Source: an uncultured Lachnospiraceae bacterium
GTDB lineage: Bacteria; Bacillota; Clostridia; Lachnospirales; Lachnospiraceae
Direction of reading: 5' to 3'
Assembly (NCBI GenBank): GCA_910585965.1
Contig: CAJUHH010000016.1
Span: forward strand, 18,812-82,811
Length of the DNA: 64,000 bases
The notes under the pieces: generated by a model
Database searches by the model: none
Told to the model about the DNA's origin: nothing
What the model saw: the letters and a program-made list of their open reading frames with translations, nothing else
Made by a program: the position numbers and the translations under genes
Part shown: piece by piece, positions 15,922 through 24,156 of the stretch
How the letters are laid out: every line of letters starts with the position of its first letter
Numbering within the stretch: position 1 is the first letter of the stretch

Positions 15922-17568
15922 TTATTTTCTGCGAAAGTTCTTTCGCTGATATAAAATATATTCTTCGTTTTCATAGACGGGTTCCATCCCGCCGTTCACT
16001 TCCTCCCATGGAATCGTTTCATACGTATGGTAGAACTCCCAGCGGAAACCGTCCCCACCATCTTCCATCATCTCTTTATGAAGCAATACCACATCCGCTT
16101 CCTCAATCGAAGTATTTTCACATTCCATGTCATAATAAAATTTCAAAAGATACTGCTGGTAACAGTCCGTGACGCACAGCCTTTTCTCTCCGCTGATACC
16201 GGCCTGTTCCAGAGCGTCTTTCGCATAATACTCCGTCATGCCGTATTCATTGTTGTATCCACTGGAAAGCAGAAGCGAAACTGCCCACATCGCAATGACC
16301 GCTGCCGGAACCGCTCCTCTGCATGCATCGAACAGCCCTTTTCGCCCAGCCGCCGAAAATTTTTCTTCACACCATCCCGAAGGCTGCTTCCCAAACCGGC
16401 TTTCCCCGGCGCTCTGCAGCAATATGCACAACAGGACTGCCAGCGGAATTCCCATATAAGAAAATACCCGGAAATAGGGCAAAGCATTTTGCACAATCAG
16501 GAAAACCGGTGTCAATGCCAGAAAAATGCCCACAAGCAACAGCAGGAAAAAGCGTTCCTTTCTTCCCTCCCTATATTCCTTCCGCGCCCTCCAGGCCGTA
16601 AAAACAATGCCGAATGCCGCTGAAGCAAGCAGGAATATCTTGCCATTGGGATAATACAGATTAAACAGGGAACGCAGCCATCCCGCCAGCCTCGTAAAAT
16701 ACCCGTCCCTTCCTACGCTTTGGATATAAGGCGTATCCAGCATATAGTCCATGCCCGTCCTGACGGCCAGAACCGGCACCGAACGGATGATATCGATATG
16801 CCCCTGCCCGTAAAAAGCTCCGTCTTCCGCCTTGCTTAACAAGTTAGAGCCGATCGCGAGCCATATAACAGCATATAAAAAGACCGTTGAAAGCGCCGCC
16901 GCGATGCCGCTGGCAATCAAATATGCCAAGGATCTGATTTTTTTATAAAAAAGAAGGAACAGCCCTCCTGCTATGCATACTGGGATCACCCAGTAAACGC
17001 TGCTCGGAAGGATATACAGCCCTAACGTCAAAGCAAAAGCAAATATCACATAATATTTGATATCCTTTTTCGTCCCCTCTTCTCTCCAGCCGATCTCCTG
17101 TATCATGGAAACAGCAACAAGCAAACAGGTCGTTGCCAGCGTATAGCCTCTTCCCTGCACCGCAAGCTGGTTGACCAGGTTCATGCAGGAATAGAAAGCC
17201 ACCGCGCAAAACGCCCAGCCGGAAGAAAAGCATTTTCTTCCAATGCGGTATAAAAGAGCCAGGTTTGCCAGGGCGGCTATGTAAGACATCCCCCTTAAGC
17301 CAATCATGGGATTGCCAAGCAGATCCAAAAAGCCGGAAAGCACCGAATAACCGACGTGATTATTGGGCAAGGGCCAATGGATCGCCGCGTACATCGGCCC
17401 TCTGCTGATAAAATAATAATAAGTATAAAGTTCGTCGTACCAAGGGGTCAGATGAAACATCCGAAATCCATAATAGACGGCCATCCATAAAAACCAAGCC
17501 AGAAACCACCGATCCTCCTGATCCCTTATCCATCTTTTATTTACGGACTCTTTCCACAAGCAAATCAC
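15922..17568 (-). CDS. Polytopic GT-C glycosyltransferase-like membrane protein (GT39/PMT-like)
   Basis: A 548-residue protein with about 11-12 hydrophobic helices. The first extracytoplasmic loop contains HLTPWYDELYTYYY, whose Asp-Glu pair corresponds to the catalytic acidic motif of GT-C enzymes (GT39/ArnT/PMT type), which move sugars from polyprenyl-phosphate donors to acceptors outside the membrane. The C-terminal soluble domain is rich in Tyr and Glu. Its acceptor is unknown. The ORF starts with GTG at 17568, 32 nt inside leuB, with no clear ribosome site; a TTG at 17559 or a later internal start are alternatives, so the N-terminus is uncertain. Its position inside a leuB-ilvD-ilvB operon is odd and probably conserved only locally. 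Confidence 0.8.
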   Translation of the reverse strand: MICLWKESVNKRWIRDQEDRWFLAWFLWMAVYYGFRMFHLTPWYDELYTYYYFISRGPMYAAIHWPLPNNHVGYSVLSGFLDLLGNPMIGLRGMSYIAALANLALLYRIGRKCFSSGWAFCAVAFYSCMNLVNQLAVQGRGYTLATTCLLVAVSMIQEIGWREEGTKKDIKYYVIFAFALTLGLYILPSSVYWVIPVCIAGGLFLLFYKKIRSLAYLIASGIAAALSTVFLYAVIWLAIGSNLLSKAEDGAFYGQGHIDIIRSVPVLAVRTGMDYMLDTPYIQSVGRDGYFTRLAGWLRSLFNLYYPNGKIFLLASAAFGIVFTAWRARKEYREGRKERFFLLLLVGIFLALTPVFLIVQNALPYFRVFSYMGIPLAVLLCILLQSAGESRFGKQPSGWCEEKFSAAGRKGLFDACRGAVPAAVIAMWAVSLLLSSGYNNEYGMTEYYAKDALEQAGISGEKRLCVTDCYQQYLLKFYYDMECENTSIEEADVVLLHKEMMEDGGDGFRWEFYHTYETIPWEEVNGGMEPVYENEEYILYQRKNFRRK

Positions 17569-18625
17569 CCATCTTTGAACAGGACACCTGTGTACATCCT
17601 TCCGACATGATATCCACTGTCCTGTATCCTTCCTTCAGTACTTCTTTCACCGCTGCTTCCACGGCATCCGCTTCTTCATCCAAATCAAAAGAATACCGTA
17701 ACATCATTGCCGCCGAAAGAATGGTCGCTATCGGGTTTGCAATATCTTTCCCTGCGATATCCGGCGCAGAACCATGGCTCGGCTCATAAAGGCCGAACTT
17801 CGTATCGTTCAGGGAAGCCGATGCCAGCATTCCGATCGATCCTGTCACCATGCTCGCCTCATCGGAAAGAATATCCCCGAACATATTCTCCGTCAGAATC
17901 ACATCGAACTGGGCCGGATCCCTGACCAGCTGCATCGCGCAGTTGTCCACCAGCATATGTTCCAGCGTTACATCGGGATAATCTTTTGCCACTTCCTCCA
18001 CCACGCTTCTCCAAAGCCTGGAGGAATCCAGCACATTCGCCTTATCCACGCTGGTTACTTTCTTTTTTCTCTTTCTCGCGATGTCAAATCCCTTTACCGC
18101 GATCCGTCGTATCTCATTCTCATCATAAGTCAGGGTATCGATCGCTTTCCTCACCCCATTTTCCTCCACCGTCTTTCTTTCCCCGAAATAAAGCCCTCCC
18201 GTCAGCTCCCTCATGATCAGCATATCAAATCCTCTGTCGCTGATCTCGGTCTTTAAAGGACAGGCTCCCGCCAATTCCTCGTACAGAACCGCCGGACGCA
18301 GATTGGCAAAAAGGTTCAGCGCCTTGCGGATGCCCAGAAGCCCTGCTTCGGGACGCAGATTAGGGGGGAGTTTATACCAGGGAGATGTTGTCGTATCTCC
18401 GCCGATCGATCCCATCAGCACCGCATCCGCTGCCTTTGCCGCAGCAACCGCCTCTTCCGTCAGCGGCACCCCATGCACATCGATGGAAGCTCCTCCCATC
18501 AAAATATCCGTATACTTTATTTCATGACCATAGCTTTGCGCTGCCTGATCCAATACTTTTTTTGCCTCCCTTATAATTTCCGGCCCGATGCCGTCACCCG
18601 GGATACATGTAATCTTTAATTCCAT
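17537..18625 (-). CDS. leuB: 3-isopropylmalate dehydrogenase
   Basis: The enzyme oxidatively decarboxylates 3-isopropylmalate to 4-methyl-2-oxopentanoate in leucine synthesis, using NAD. The 362-residue protein opens ITCIPGDGIGPEII, and has the MRELTGGLYFGER substrate motif, the TSVDKANVLDSSRLWR catalytic region (Lys), and the dinucleotide segment EPSHGSAPDIAGKDIANP. The ATG at 18625 was chosen over the GTG at 18637 because AAGGAG sits 11 nt before it. It is the first gene of the operon; leuA, leuC and leuD are not upstream, although leuCD commonly precede leuB in related bacteria. A structured leader of about 150 nt precedes it. Confidence 0.95.
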   Translation of the reverse strand: MELKITCIPGDGIGPEIIREAKKVLDQAAQSYGHEIKYTDILMGGASIDVHGVPLTEEAVAAAKAADAVLMGSIGGDTTTSPWYKLPPNLRPEAGLLGIRKALNLFANLRPAVLYEELAGACPLKTEISDRGFDMLIMRELTGGLYFGERKTVEENGVRKAIDTLTYDENEIRRIAVKGFDIARKRKKKVTSVDKANVLDSSRLWRSVVEEVAKDYPDVTLEHMLVDNCAMQLVRDPAQFDVILTENMFGDILSDEASMVTGSIGMLASASLNDTKFGLYEPSHGSAPDIAGKDIANPIATILSAAMMLRYSFDLDEEADAVEAAVKEVLKEGYRTVDIMSEGCTQVSCSKMGDLLVERVRK

Positions 18626-18654
18626 CGCACTGCCCACTCCTTATATTTATTCCC

Positions 18655-18775
18655 GCGAGCAATGAGCCAAGTGCCGTGCTTAAAACCAACCAAGGGTTGG
18701 TTTGAGCATATTGGCGAATGCCGCGAGGGCCAATGCCCCGTTGCTTGCAGCGGGGTTATTGGTTCTTTGCCATAG
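18655..18775. repeat. REP-like structured segment in the leuB leader
   Basis: On the plus strand this starts CCGCGAGCAATGAGCCAAGT and ends around TGCTTGCAGCGGGGTTATTG; both parts recur, closely spaced, on the minus strand at 30868-30918 beside tRNA-Glu. Within it are two strong hairpins: 18678-18707 (AAACCAACC/GGTTGGTTT) and 18730-18762 (CCAAT-CCCCG/CGGGG-ATTGG). The ATTGG half can alternatively pair with a GCCAAT further along the leader, so two exclusive folds exist. In the leuB transcript these could act as an attenuator, but no T-run follows either hairpin and there is no T-box signature, so a dispersed repeat is equally likely. Confidence 0.5.
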
Positions 18776-18800
18776 TAAAGTATAAAAGCCTACTTGTATC

Positions 18801-18829
18801 ATAATATCGTATATCACGTAAAAATTCAA
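18801..18829 (-). promoter_or_regulatory. Promoter of the leuB-ilvD-ilvB operon
   Basis: On the minus strand TTGAAT (18824-18829) and TATTAT (18801-18806) are spaced by 17 nt. The leader to leuB would be about 165 nt. Palindromic element copy 3 begins 27 nt upstream of the -35 box. Confidence 0.75.
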
Positions 18830-18856
18830 GTCTGTCGTGAAACGGCGGGAAACAAA

Positions 18857-19201
18857 GAAAGGATTTTTGCGGAAGGGGCTGGTATTTGGAAGGGCGGCGG
18901 GGCCGGGAAGTCATAAAGGAGAAGGCACACAGCGAAATTTCCGGCTGGAGCTTCCAATCAGATTTCACTAATGAAATGGGGAAATAGTATCAAACCGATA
19001 GGGTCGGAAACAACGGACATCCTGTCCTATGTTTCCTGACATTGCCATCCATGGCAATGTCACCCTGGGCTGTTCACCATTTCATAAGTGAAATAGCTGA
19101 TTGTACGCAACAGCCGGAAATTTCGCTGTGTGCCTTCTCCTTTATGACTTCCCAGCCCCGCCGCCCTTCCAAATACCAGCCCCTTCCGCAAAAATCCTTT
19201 C
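18857..19201. repeat. Long-armed palindromic element, copy 3
   Basis: Arms 18857-18947 and 19111-19201 are 91-nt inverted repeats that differ at one position. The 163-nt core (18948-19110) is homologous to copies 1 and 2 and keeps the closing helix CAATCAG/CTGATTG and the two ATTTCA/TGAAAT hairpins. The variable hairpin reads GGAAACAACGGACA against TGTCCTATGTTTCC, still mostly paired although different from the other copies. It lies between the end of yajC (87 nt away) and the leuB promoter. No coding capacity is credible. Confidence 0.92.
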
Positions 19202-19288
19202 CTCGGCTTCCCAATATAGTATAAAAACGCCAACGCCCTGGGATTATTCTCCTCGGGATTGACGTTCCTATCATTTCATTTTAACATA

Positions 19289-19603
19289 TTATTCCGTTTC
19301 CGGTTTTTCTACTTGTGTGATTGCTGATTTCTGCATCGGAATGCGGCAGTTTTTGTTGTTGCCAAATTCCACGATAACTGTATCATCCGTAATATCAATG
19401 ATAATGCCGTACATACCGCTGGTTGTCAGTACGCAGTCACCTATTTCAAGCGCTGCCAGCATAGCCGCCATTTTTTTCTGTTCCTTCTTCTGCGGACGGA
19501 GCATGACAAAATAAAATACAGCGATGATCAACACGATCTCCACGATCATCAGCATTCCCATTCCGTCTCCGCCTGCTGCGCCTTCTGTCAACAATATACC
19601 CAT
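19289..19603 (-). CDS. yajC: Sec translocase accessory subunit YajC
   Basis: YajC is a single-span membrane protein that associates with SecDF and the SecYEG channel during protein export. The 104-residue protein has a short extracytoplasmic N-terminus, one helix (about 18-36, MIVEIVLIIAVFYFVML) directly followed by the family motif RPQKKEQKK, and a small beta domain (GDCVLTTSGMYGIIIDI). Length and order are typical. An AGGAGG site precedes the ATG. In most Firmicutes yajC directly follows tgt; here tgt ends at 27336 and the yhf cluster lies between them. Confidence 0.95.
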   Translation of the reverse strand: MGILLTEGAAGGDGMGMLMIVEIVLIIAVFYFVMLRPQKKEQKKMAAMLAALEIGDCVLTTSGMYGIIIDITDDTVIVEFGNNKNCRIPMQKSAITQVEKPETE

Positions 19604-19694
19604 TCGTAATTCCTCCTAAAATTTATCCTGCTTTCAGCTTCAAAAATGACCTAATAGATATCATACACAAATTCGCCGTATAAAACAAGCCTTT

Positions 19695-20930
19695 TTATTT
19701 TTTTGTCGGAGAAATTCTATTTCTAATTTTCATTTTCCACATGACTGTTCCGTTCTGCGGCGGCGGCGCTCCCAGGCAATAGCATGCAGTTGCGCCTACA
19801 TCGGAAAGCGTCTTCCTTATCCCTACTTTTACGCCATGCACGCCCTTTTGGTAAATCAAAACAGGCACGCACTCCCTTGTATGCTTGCTATGTCCGATAT
19901 TCGGGTCATTTCCGTGGTCTGCCATAACAAACAGCACGTCTTCTTCTGTCATAAGCGGCAGCAGCCTCCCGATTCCCTCATCTGCCATTTCTAAAATTTC
20001 ACGGTAATTCCTCGCTGACTGCGAATGTCCTGCCAGATCTGTTTCTTGTATATTGGTACAGATAAATCCTTTCTCCATTTTCTGGAATTCCGCAATTGTA
20101 TGCTCCATACACTTTTGGGTAGGCACACAGGAAATACTGTTTCCCAGGTCATTCGCTACAATATCAGCGACCTTGCCAATCAGCGTCACCGGAATTCCGC
20201 TTTGGGACAAAATGGTTGGAGCCTGTACATATTTATTGACACCATATCCCAAATGCAGGCATTGATAGCCCTGCACGTATGATTTGGATTTTGCGGATCC
20301 GATGCCGATATACTTTCCGTACTTCGTTTCCTCTGCATTCCATAAATCATCCATTGTATTTCCAGTGCCGCCGAAGACAATCACGCGGCCTACTGTAACT
20401 ACCTCCCTGACCAGCTGCGCAATCCCATGTTCCTTTTCAAAAGAAATATAATCCAAAGGCGCTGTCACATTGTAGCACATACCCAGATCCGCTTCCAGAT
20501 TATCCGCCACCGTCACGTAATCATCACAAAGCACATAACGGAGTCCTTCCTTTTCCATAATCTGTATTTTATGCCCTGCTTTCCTTAAATGTCCGGCTAC
20601 TTCATCCACTTTTTCCTGAAACGGGTGTGCTTCTGGTTTTTGGGGAAGCGTTCCCATAATTTCCTGATGTCCCATAAAAGTATCCGCGCCAAAATGCATT
20701 AACTCAGATTTTCCATAATTGGCCTTCGGAGAAAACTTCATAAATGCGCTCTCTCTCCCATAAGCGTTCATCAAACCCAGATACTCTAAATTAGGAAGCT
20801 GTAAATCCGGCTCGTCATCCAGAATGCTCCTCAATGTATTGGCCTTCTCATCACCCGGGCGTTCTATCCTCGCATCATCCATTGCCCCAATTCCAAATCC
20901 ATCCAGAACAATCACTACAAAACGCCTCAT
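19695..20930 (-). CDS. yhfW: YhfW, phosphopentomutase-like metalloenzyme
   Basis: A 411-residue member of the alkaline phosphatase superfamily, closest to phosphopentomutase and to E. coli YhfW. Metal-site motifs are visible: VIVLDGFGIGAMDDAR at the N-terminus, ADTFMGHQEIMG (the Thr/Ser nucleophile region), NIQETDLAGHSQ, and MADHGNDPNIGHSKHTRE. The family moves or removes a phosphoryl group on sugar phosphates using two metal ions; the substrate of YhfW is not known. It is the last gene of the yhf cluster, starting 3 nt after yhfX. Function here is inferred from the neighbourhood: a pathway with PLP enzymes and an amidohydrolase. Confidence 0.88.
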   Translation of the reverse strand: MRRFVVIVLDGFGIGAMDDARIERPGDEKANTLRSILDDEPDLQLPNLEYLGLMNAYGRESAFMKFSPKANYGKSELMHFGADTFMGHQEIMGTLPQKPEAHPFQEKVDEVAGHLRKAGHKIQIMEKEGLRYVLCDDYVTVADNLEADLGMCYNVTAPLDYISFEKEHGIAQLVREVVTVGRVIVFGGTGNTMDDLWNAEETKYGKYIGIGSAKSKSYVQGYQCLHLGYGVNKYVQAPTILSQSGIPVTLIGKVADIVANDLGNSISCVPTQKCMEHTIAEFQKMEKGFICTNIQETDLAGHSQSARNYREILEMADEGIGRLLPLMTEEDVLFVMADHGNDPNIGHSKHTRECVPVLIYQKGVHGVKVGIRKTLSDVGATACYCLGAPPPQNGTVMWKMKIRNRISPTKK

Positions 20931-20933
20931 CTG

Positions 20934-22094
20934 CTATTCCTTCTTTCTCCCTAAACTGTCATATATCCCAATCACCCTTGGCATTCCTTTTGAAATGCCT
21001 TCCACCAGGACAACATCGCTTCTTGTCACGAATATCTGGAAACGGAATGCCATCACAACAGTATCTCCAACTTTGCATTCTTTTGAAATCCCAAAATGAT
21101 AGTCAATGCTTTCATCGCAAGGGGGGATGACCTGCCGCATCTGCGCATCCTGCACCGAATTCCCTGTGAACGCGTATTGTACATGGGAACGGCGGTAATG
21201 CCCCCCGCCATAGCAGTAAGCATTTCCCATAAAATTGTGGGAAATTTCACTCACATATACCACCGCCGGCTTTTCCGCCTGCATCTGATATGCATGCAGC
21301 GGCGTCGTTCCCGTAAGTCCATGCCCCGGCTCCCCGCAGTTGCCTCCATAAAATGCCATTTTCTGAATCGTGCTGACACAGGTCGCGGAGGGCGTATTCA
21401 CAAGCAAGTCCTCATATCCCATGTTTTCCAGCATTTCTTTCGCCCGCAGTACCGTAGCAAGGTTTTCCGTCGGATAAATGTCCTGCTTTTCTTCCTGGTA
21501 AAGATAACAAGGGAACGATGTCACTCCGCAGATCTGAAGATGCGAGCAGCTCTGTTCTATGTACTTTATGGTTTCCTCAAGGCTGTTCAGGGAAATTCCC
21601 GCCGTCTGCCCGGAATAAATCATATCGTTTTTACCATAGACACGAATTAGAATCCCCTGTTTTTTACCCAGCTTCTTTGCTGCTTTTTCGATAGAAGCCA
21701 TTTTTTCTTTTGAATACACCGTTATGACATCTGCACCGTATGCAATGATTTTTTCCAGCATCGCTTCCGGAATCTGCACCAAGTGGCCTACATTTCCAAG
21801 CGGTATACGGTGTTCCATCATAATCTGTGCCTCTTTAAAGTCAACTGCCACTGCTCCCGCATATCCCATTTCCATTAATTTTCTGGCAAGATACGGATTC
21901 CTCCCTGCCTGCTTCAGCATAAAATACAGTTGAAAATCATGCTTCCCTGCTTCCGACAAAATCGCGGCCGCATTCGCACAAAATGTATCCACATCAATCA
22001 CATAAGAGTCCGGGAGCATCTGGCCGTTTTTATGAAGTTCAAATGCCGCCTGAACAAGCTTCGGATTTCTTTCTAACGTCTGCTTTACAAACAT
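20934..22094 (-). CDS. yhfX: YhfX, alanine-racemase-fold PLP protein
   Basis: A 386-residue PLP enzyme with the alanine racemase type III fold, homologous to E. coli YhfX. The internal aldimine lysine is in FQLYFMLKQAGRNPYLAR, and the C-terminal beta domain includes GHYRRSHVQYAF and VGDTVVMAFRFQIFVTRSD. It may racemise or decarboxylate an amino-acid-like substrate, but the reaction is not established. Its start overlaps yhfS by 10 nt and it is followed 3 nt later by yhfW, so translation is coupled through the cluster. Confidence 0.88.
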   Translation of the reverse strand: MFVKQTLERNPKLVQAAFELHKNGQMLPDSYVIDVDTFCANAAAILSEAGKHDFQLYFMLKQAGRNPYLARKLMEMGYAGAVAVDFKEAQIMMEHRIPLGNVGHLVQIPEAMLEKIIAYGADVITVYSKEKMASIEKAAKKLGKKQGILIRVYGKNDMIYSGQTAGISLNSLEETIKYIEQSCSHLQICGVTSFPCYLYQEEKQDIYPTENLATVLRAKEMLENMGYEDLLVNTPSATCVSTIQKMAFYGGNCGEPGHGLTGTTPLHAYQMQAEKPAVVYVSEISHNFMGNAYCYGGGHYRRSHVQYAFTGNSVQDAQMRQVIPPCDESIDYHFGISKECKVGDTVVMAFRFQIFVTRSDVVLVEGISKGMPRVIGIYDSLGRKKE

Positions 22095-23188
22095 ACTTTC
22101 ACTCTCTCTACTGATTTTTTTATCATATCAATAATTGTATCTGCCCCTGAACGCATCGGGTTAATGCGGATCATGCGTTTTTCCATTGTCGGATCCGCTT
22201 TCCGGAATGTTCCGGATACCCGGTAAAACATAGGCACCAGCTCATATTTTGATTCGGCTCCTACCGGATTCGGCGCAGCACCAAGTTTCTCTGCTTCTTT
22301 TAAAACGTCATCGGCAATCTCTTCCCTGAATTCGACAAGAAGTACCTTTGACTGTGCATTTGCCAGAAAAGCATTTTTAACCTCGGGAATTTCCCCGTCT
22401 TGTAAGCGTCTGACACATTCCTCATTCACTTTTGCCTGAATTGCCAAAGCTACCGGCGCATAGACCAGTCCGTGAAGAACATCCAGCGCCTCGTGTCCCT
22501 GTGTCTGCATTCCGCCGGAATAGCTTTCCGAAATCAGTTGGTTTATATATTTTTTCCGGCCTGCCACAATTCCAATTCCTTCCGGCCCCAAAAGCTTAAA
22601 AGAAGAAAAGCAGGATAAATCCGCCCCGCATTGAACGCCGATTTTTTTCACTTTCATAGCGGCATAATTATCGTCCGTCAGGATCGGTATGTCTCTTTCT
22701 GCTTTTATCGTTTCTACTATTTCCTGCATTTCATAACGGTCATCTATTTTCTGCCGGGTATATTGTACCAATGCCGCCTTAATATCCGGTTCCGTCCGCA
22801 AAACCTGTTTTACTTTTTCCAGATCATTAAAATCTGCTTCCACCGGCACCAGTCCGAGCATATCGAATGATGTGGCTGTCGTACTGTAAACCGGCGCCTG
22901 GTGAACTAAAATTTTTTCTCCTGCCTTTAACATCGTGTGCAGTCCGAACCGAATGGCAGCGCTTCCAGCGCCTCTTACAAAAACGCATGCTTCTGCATCG
23001 AAGATAGCCGCAACTGCCTTTTCCGCTTTATATGTCGTAACCGGTTTGTTTAACCCTTTCACTACTCCCAGATCGCCCCTGTTCAAAAATTCATGTCCCT
23101 GAAACTCTTTTGTAATACAGTCCACTGCTTTAAACTGAAGCTTCATTGCGTCTTCTAATACAATGCTTTCCAAAGGATATGTCTGCAT
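22085..23188 (-). CDS. yhfS: YhfS, fold-type I PLP aminotransferase-like enzyme
   Basis: A 367-residue PLP protein like E. coli YhfS, related to cystathionine-gamma-synthase-type and aminotransferase enzymes. It shows FVRGAGSAAIRFGLHTML (cofactor phosphate region), the PILTDDNYAAMKV aspartate region and the CFSSFKLLGPEGIGIVAGR lysine segment, where Lys would form the aldimine. The exact reaction is unknown. It lies 15 nt after php and overlaps yhfX by 10 nt. The series of PLP enzymes, a hydrolase and a phosphomutase suggests degradation of an uncommon phosphorylated or amide-containing amino compound, which is inference. Confidence 0.87.
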   Translation of the reverse strand: MQTYPLESIVLEDAMKLQFKAVDCITKEFQGHEFLNRGDLGVVKGLNKPVTTYKAEKAVAAIFDAEACVFVRGAGSAAIRFGLHTMLKAGEKILVHQAPVYSTTATSFDMLGLVPVEADFNDLEKVKQVLRTEPDIKAALVQYTRQKIDDRYEMQEIVETIKAERDIPILTDDNYAAMKVKKIGVQCGADLSCFSSFKLLGPEGIGIVAGRKKYINQLISESYSGGMQTQGHEALDVLHGLVYAPVALAIQAKVNEECVRRLQDGEIPEVKNAFLANAQSKVLLVEFREEIADDVLKEAEKLGAAPNPVGAESKYELVPMFYRVSGTFRKADPTMEKRMIRINPMRSGADTIIDMIKKSVERVKVCL

Positions 23189-23203
23189 GGTTTTCCTCCT
23201 TCC

Positions 23204-24085
23204 CTATACTCCATCCCCCAAAATCCTTTTTGGGTTATCTATGAGCAATGTATCAATTTGTTCCTCTGTCATGCCCGATTCCCTTAAAAGCGGAAGAAAA
23301 TCCGTGAACAAATAACGATAGCCAATCCCGCCATGGCTCTTTAAATGGGATTTTCTCGTAATGTCCATCGAAAGAACAATTTGCGTAAGCCTACCCTCGG
23401 ATGCTATTCTTTTCAGAGCTTCCATGCGAAACGTATCCGGACAGTAGCTCAACTTTCCTATCGTATCAAATCCCACATTTACTCCCTTTTCCAAGATCCG
23501 CAATATTTTTTCCAGATCCTGTGACAGGTCCATATGTCCGATAATAATCTTTTCCGGCTTTACACCGTGTTCTATTAAATAGTCAGCCTGTTCTTCCCCA
23601 AATGTTCCCAGCGTTGTATGTGTCGTCACCGGCGCCCCTGTGCGGACCGCCGCCTGCGACATTGCCTGGAATACCTTTTTCTCCGCCGCTGTCATCTTAT
23701 TTTTGCTTGTTCCAAACTCCCCTAATACCGATGCACGTATTTCCGTGTCGCCTATTCCCTCTGTTATTTCCTTCTCCGCTAAATCCGCAAGCTCCTCCAC
23801 AGTTTTTTCATATACCATCTGCGGCAGAAAAGGTTCCTTGTAAAAGCCAGTGGAAATAATGAAATGAATTCCTGTCGCCCGGGCTACTTTTTCGATATAA
23901 GAAATATCTCTGCCCATTCCTATATTCGTTACTTCCAGAACGTTTCTCACTCCATGTCGGTAAAGTTCTTTGAATTCCTCTACCGTTTCCTCAAAGCAGT
24001 CCAGCCTGCAGTCAGGATCCTTTTTCACTCCCGAAAGATCAATCGTTACATGTTCATGCATCAACGTGTAACCATCTTGAAGCAT
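23204..24085 (-). CDS. php: Phosphotriesterase-homology protein (Php/YhfV)
   Basis: An amidohydrolase-superfamily protein of 293 residues. It has the opening metal-binding pair LMHEHVTIDL, a central GEFGTS segment, VTTHTTLGTFGEEQ, KIIIGHMDLSQDL and the final Asp motif LSMDITRKS, followed by GYRYLFTDFLP and IDNPKRIL, as in Php and phosphotriesterase-like lactonases. Two metal ions would activate water to hydrolyse an ester, lactone or phosphoester; the natural substrate of Php is unknown. The ATG at 24085 has GGAGAAAGGGG upstream; a TTG at 24118 is the longer alternative. Located between yhfT and yhfS, as in the E. coli cluster. Confidence 0.9.
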   Translation of the reverse strand: MLQDGYTLMHEHVTIDLSGVKKDPDCRLDCFEETVEEFKELYRHGVRNVLEVTNIGMGRDISYIEKVARATGIHFIISTGFYKEPFLPQMVYEKTVEELADLAEKEITEGIGDTEIRASVLGEFGTSKNKMTAAEKKVFQAMSQAAVRTGAPVTTHTTLGTFGEEQADYLIEHGVKPEKIIIGHMDLSQDLEKILRILEKGVNVGFDTIGKLSYCPDTFRMEALKRIASEGRLTQIVLSMDITRKSHLKSHGGIGYRYLFTDFLPLLRESGMTEEQIDTLLIDNPKRILGDGV

Positions 24086-24156
24086 TGCTATCGCGCCCCT
24101 TTCTCCATTCGTCTTCAAAATACCGTTCCATCAGAATACTTTTCGATATCCATTTC

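Noticed and set aside
18638..18793. T-box or other amino-acid riboswitch in the leuB leader
   Set aside because: No T-box sequence (AGGGTGGNACCGCG) and no terminator with a U-run before leuB; reported only as a structured repeat.
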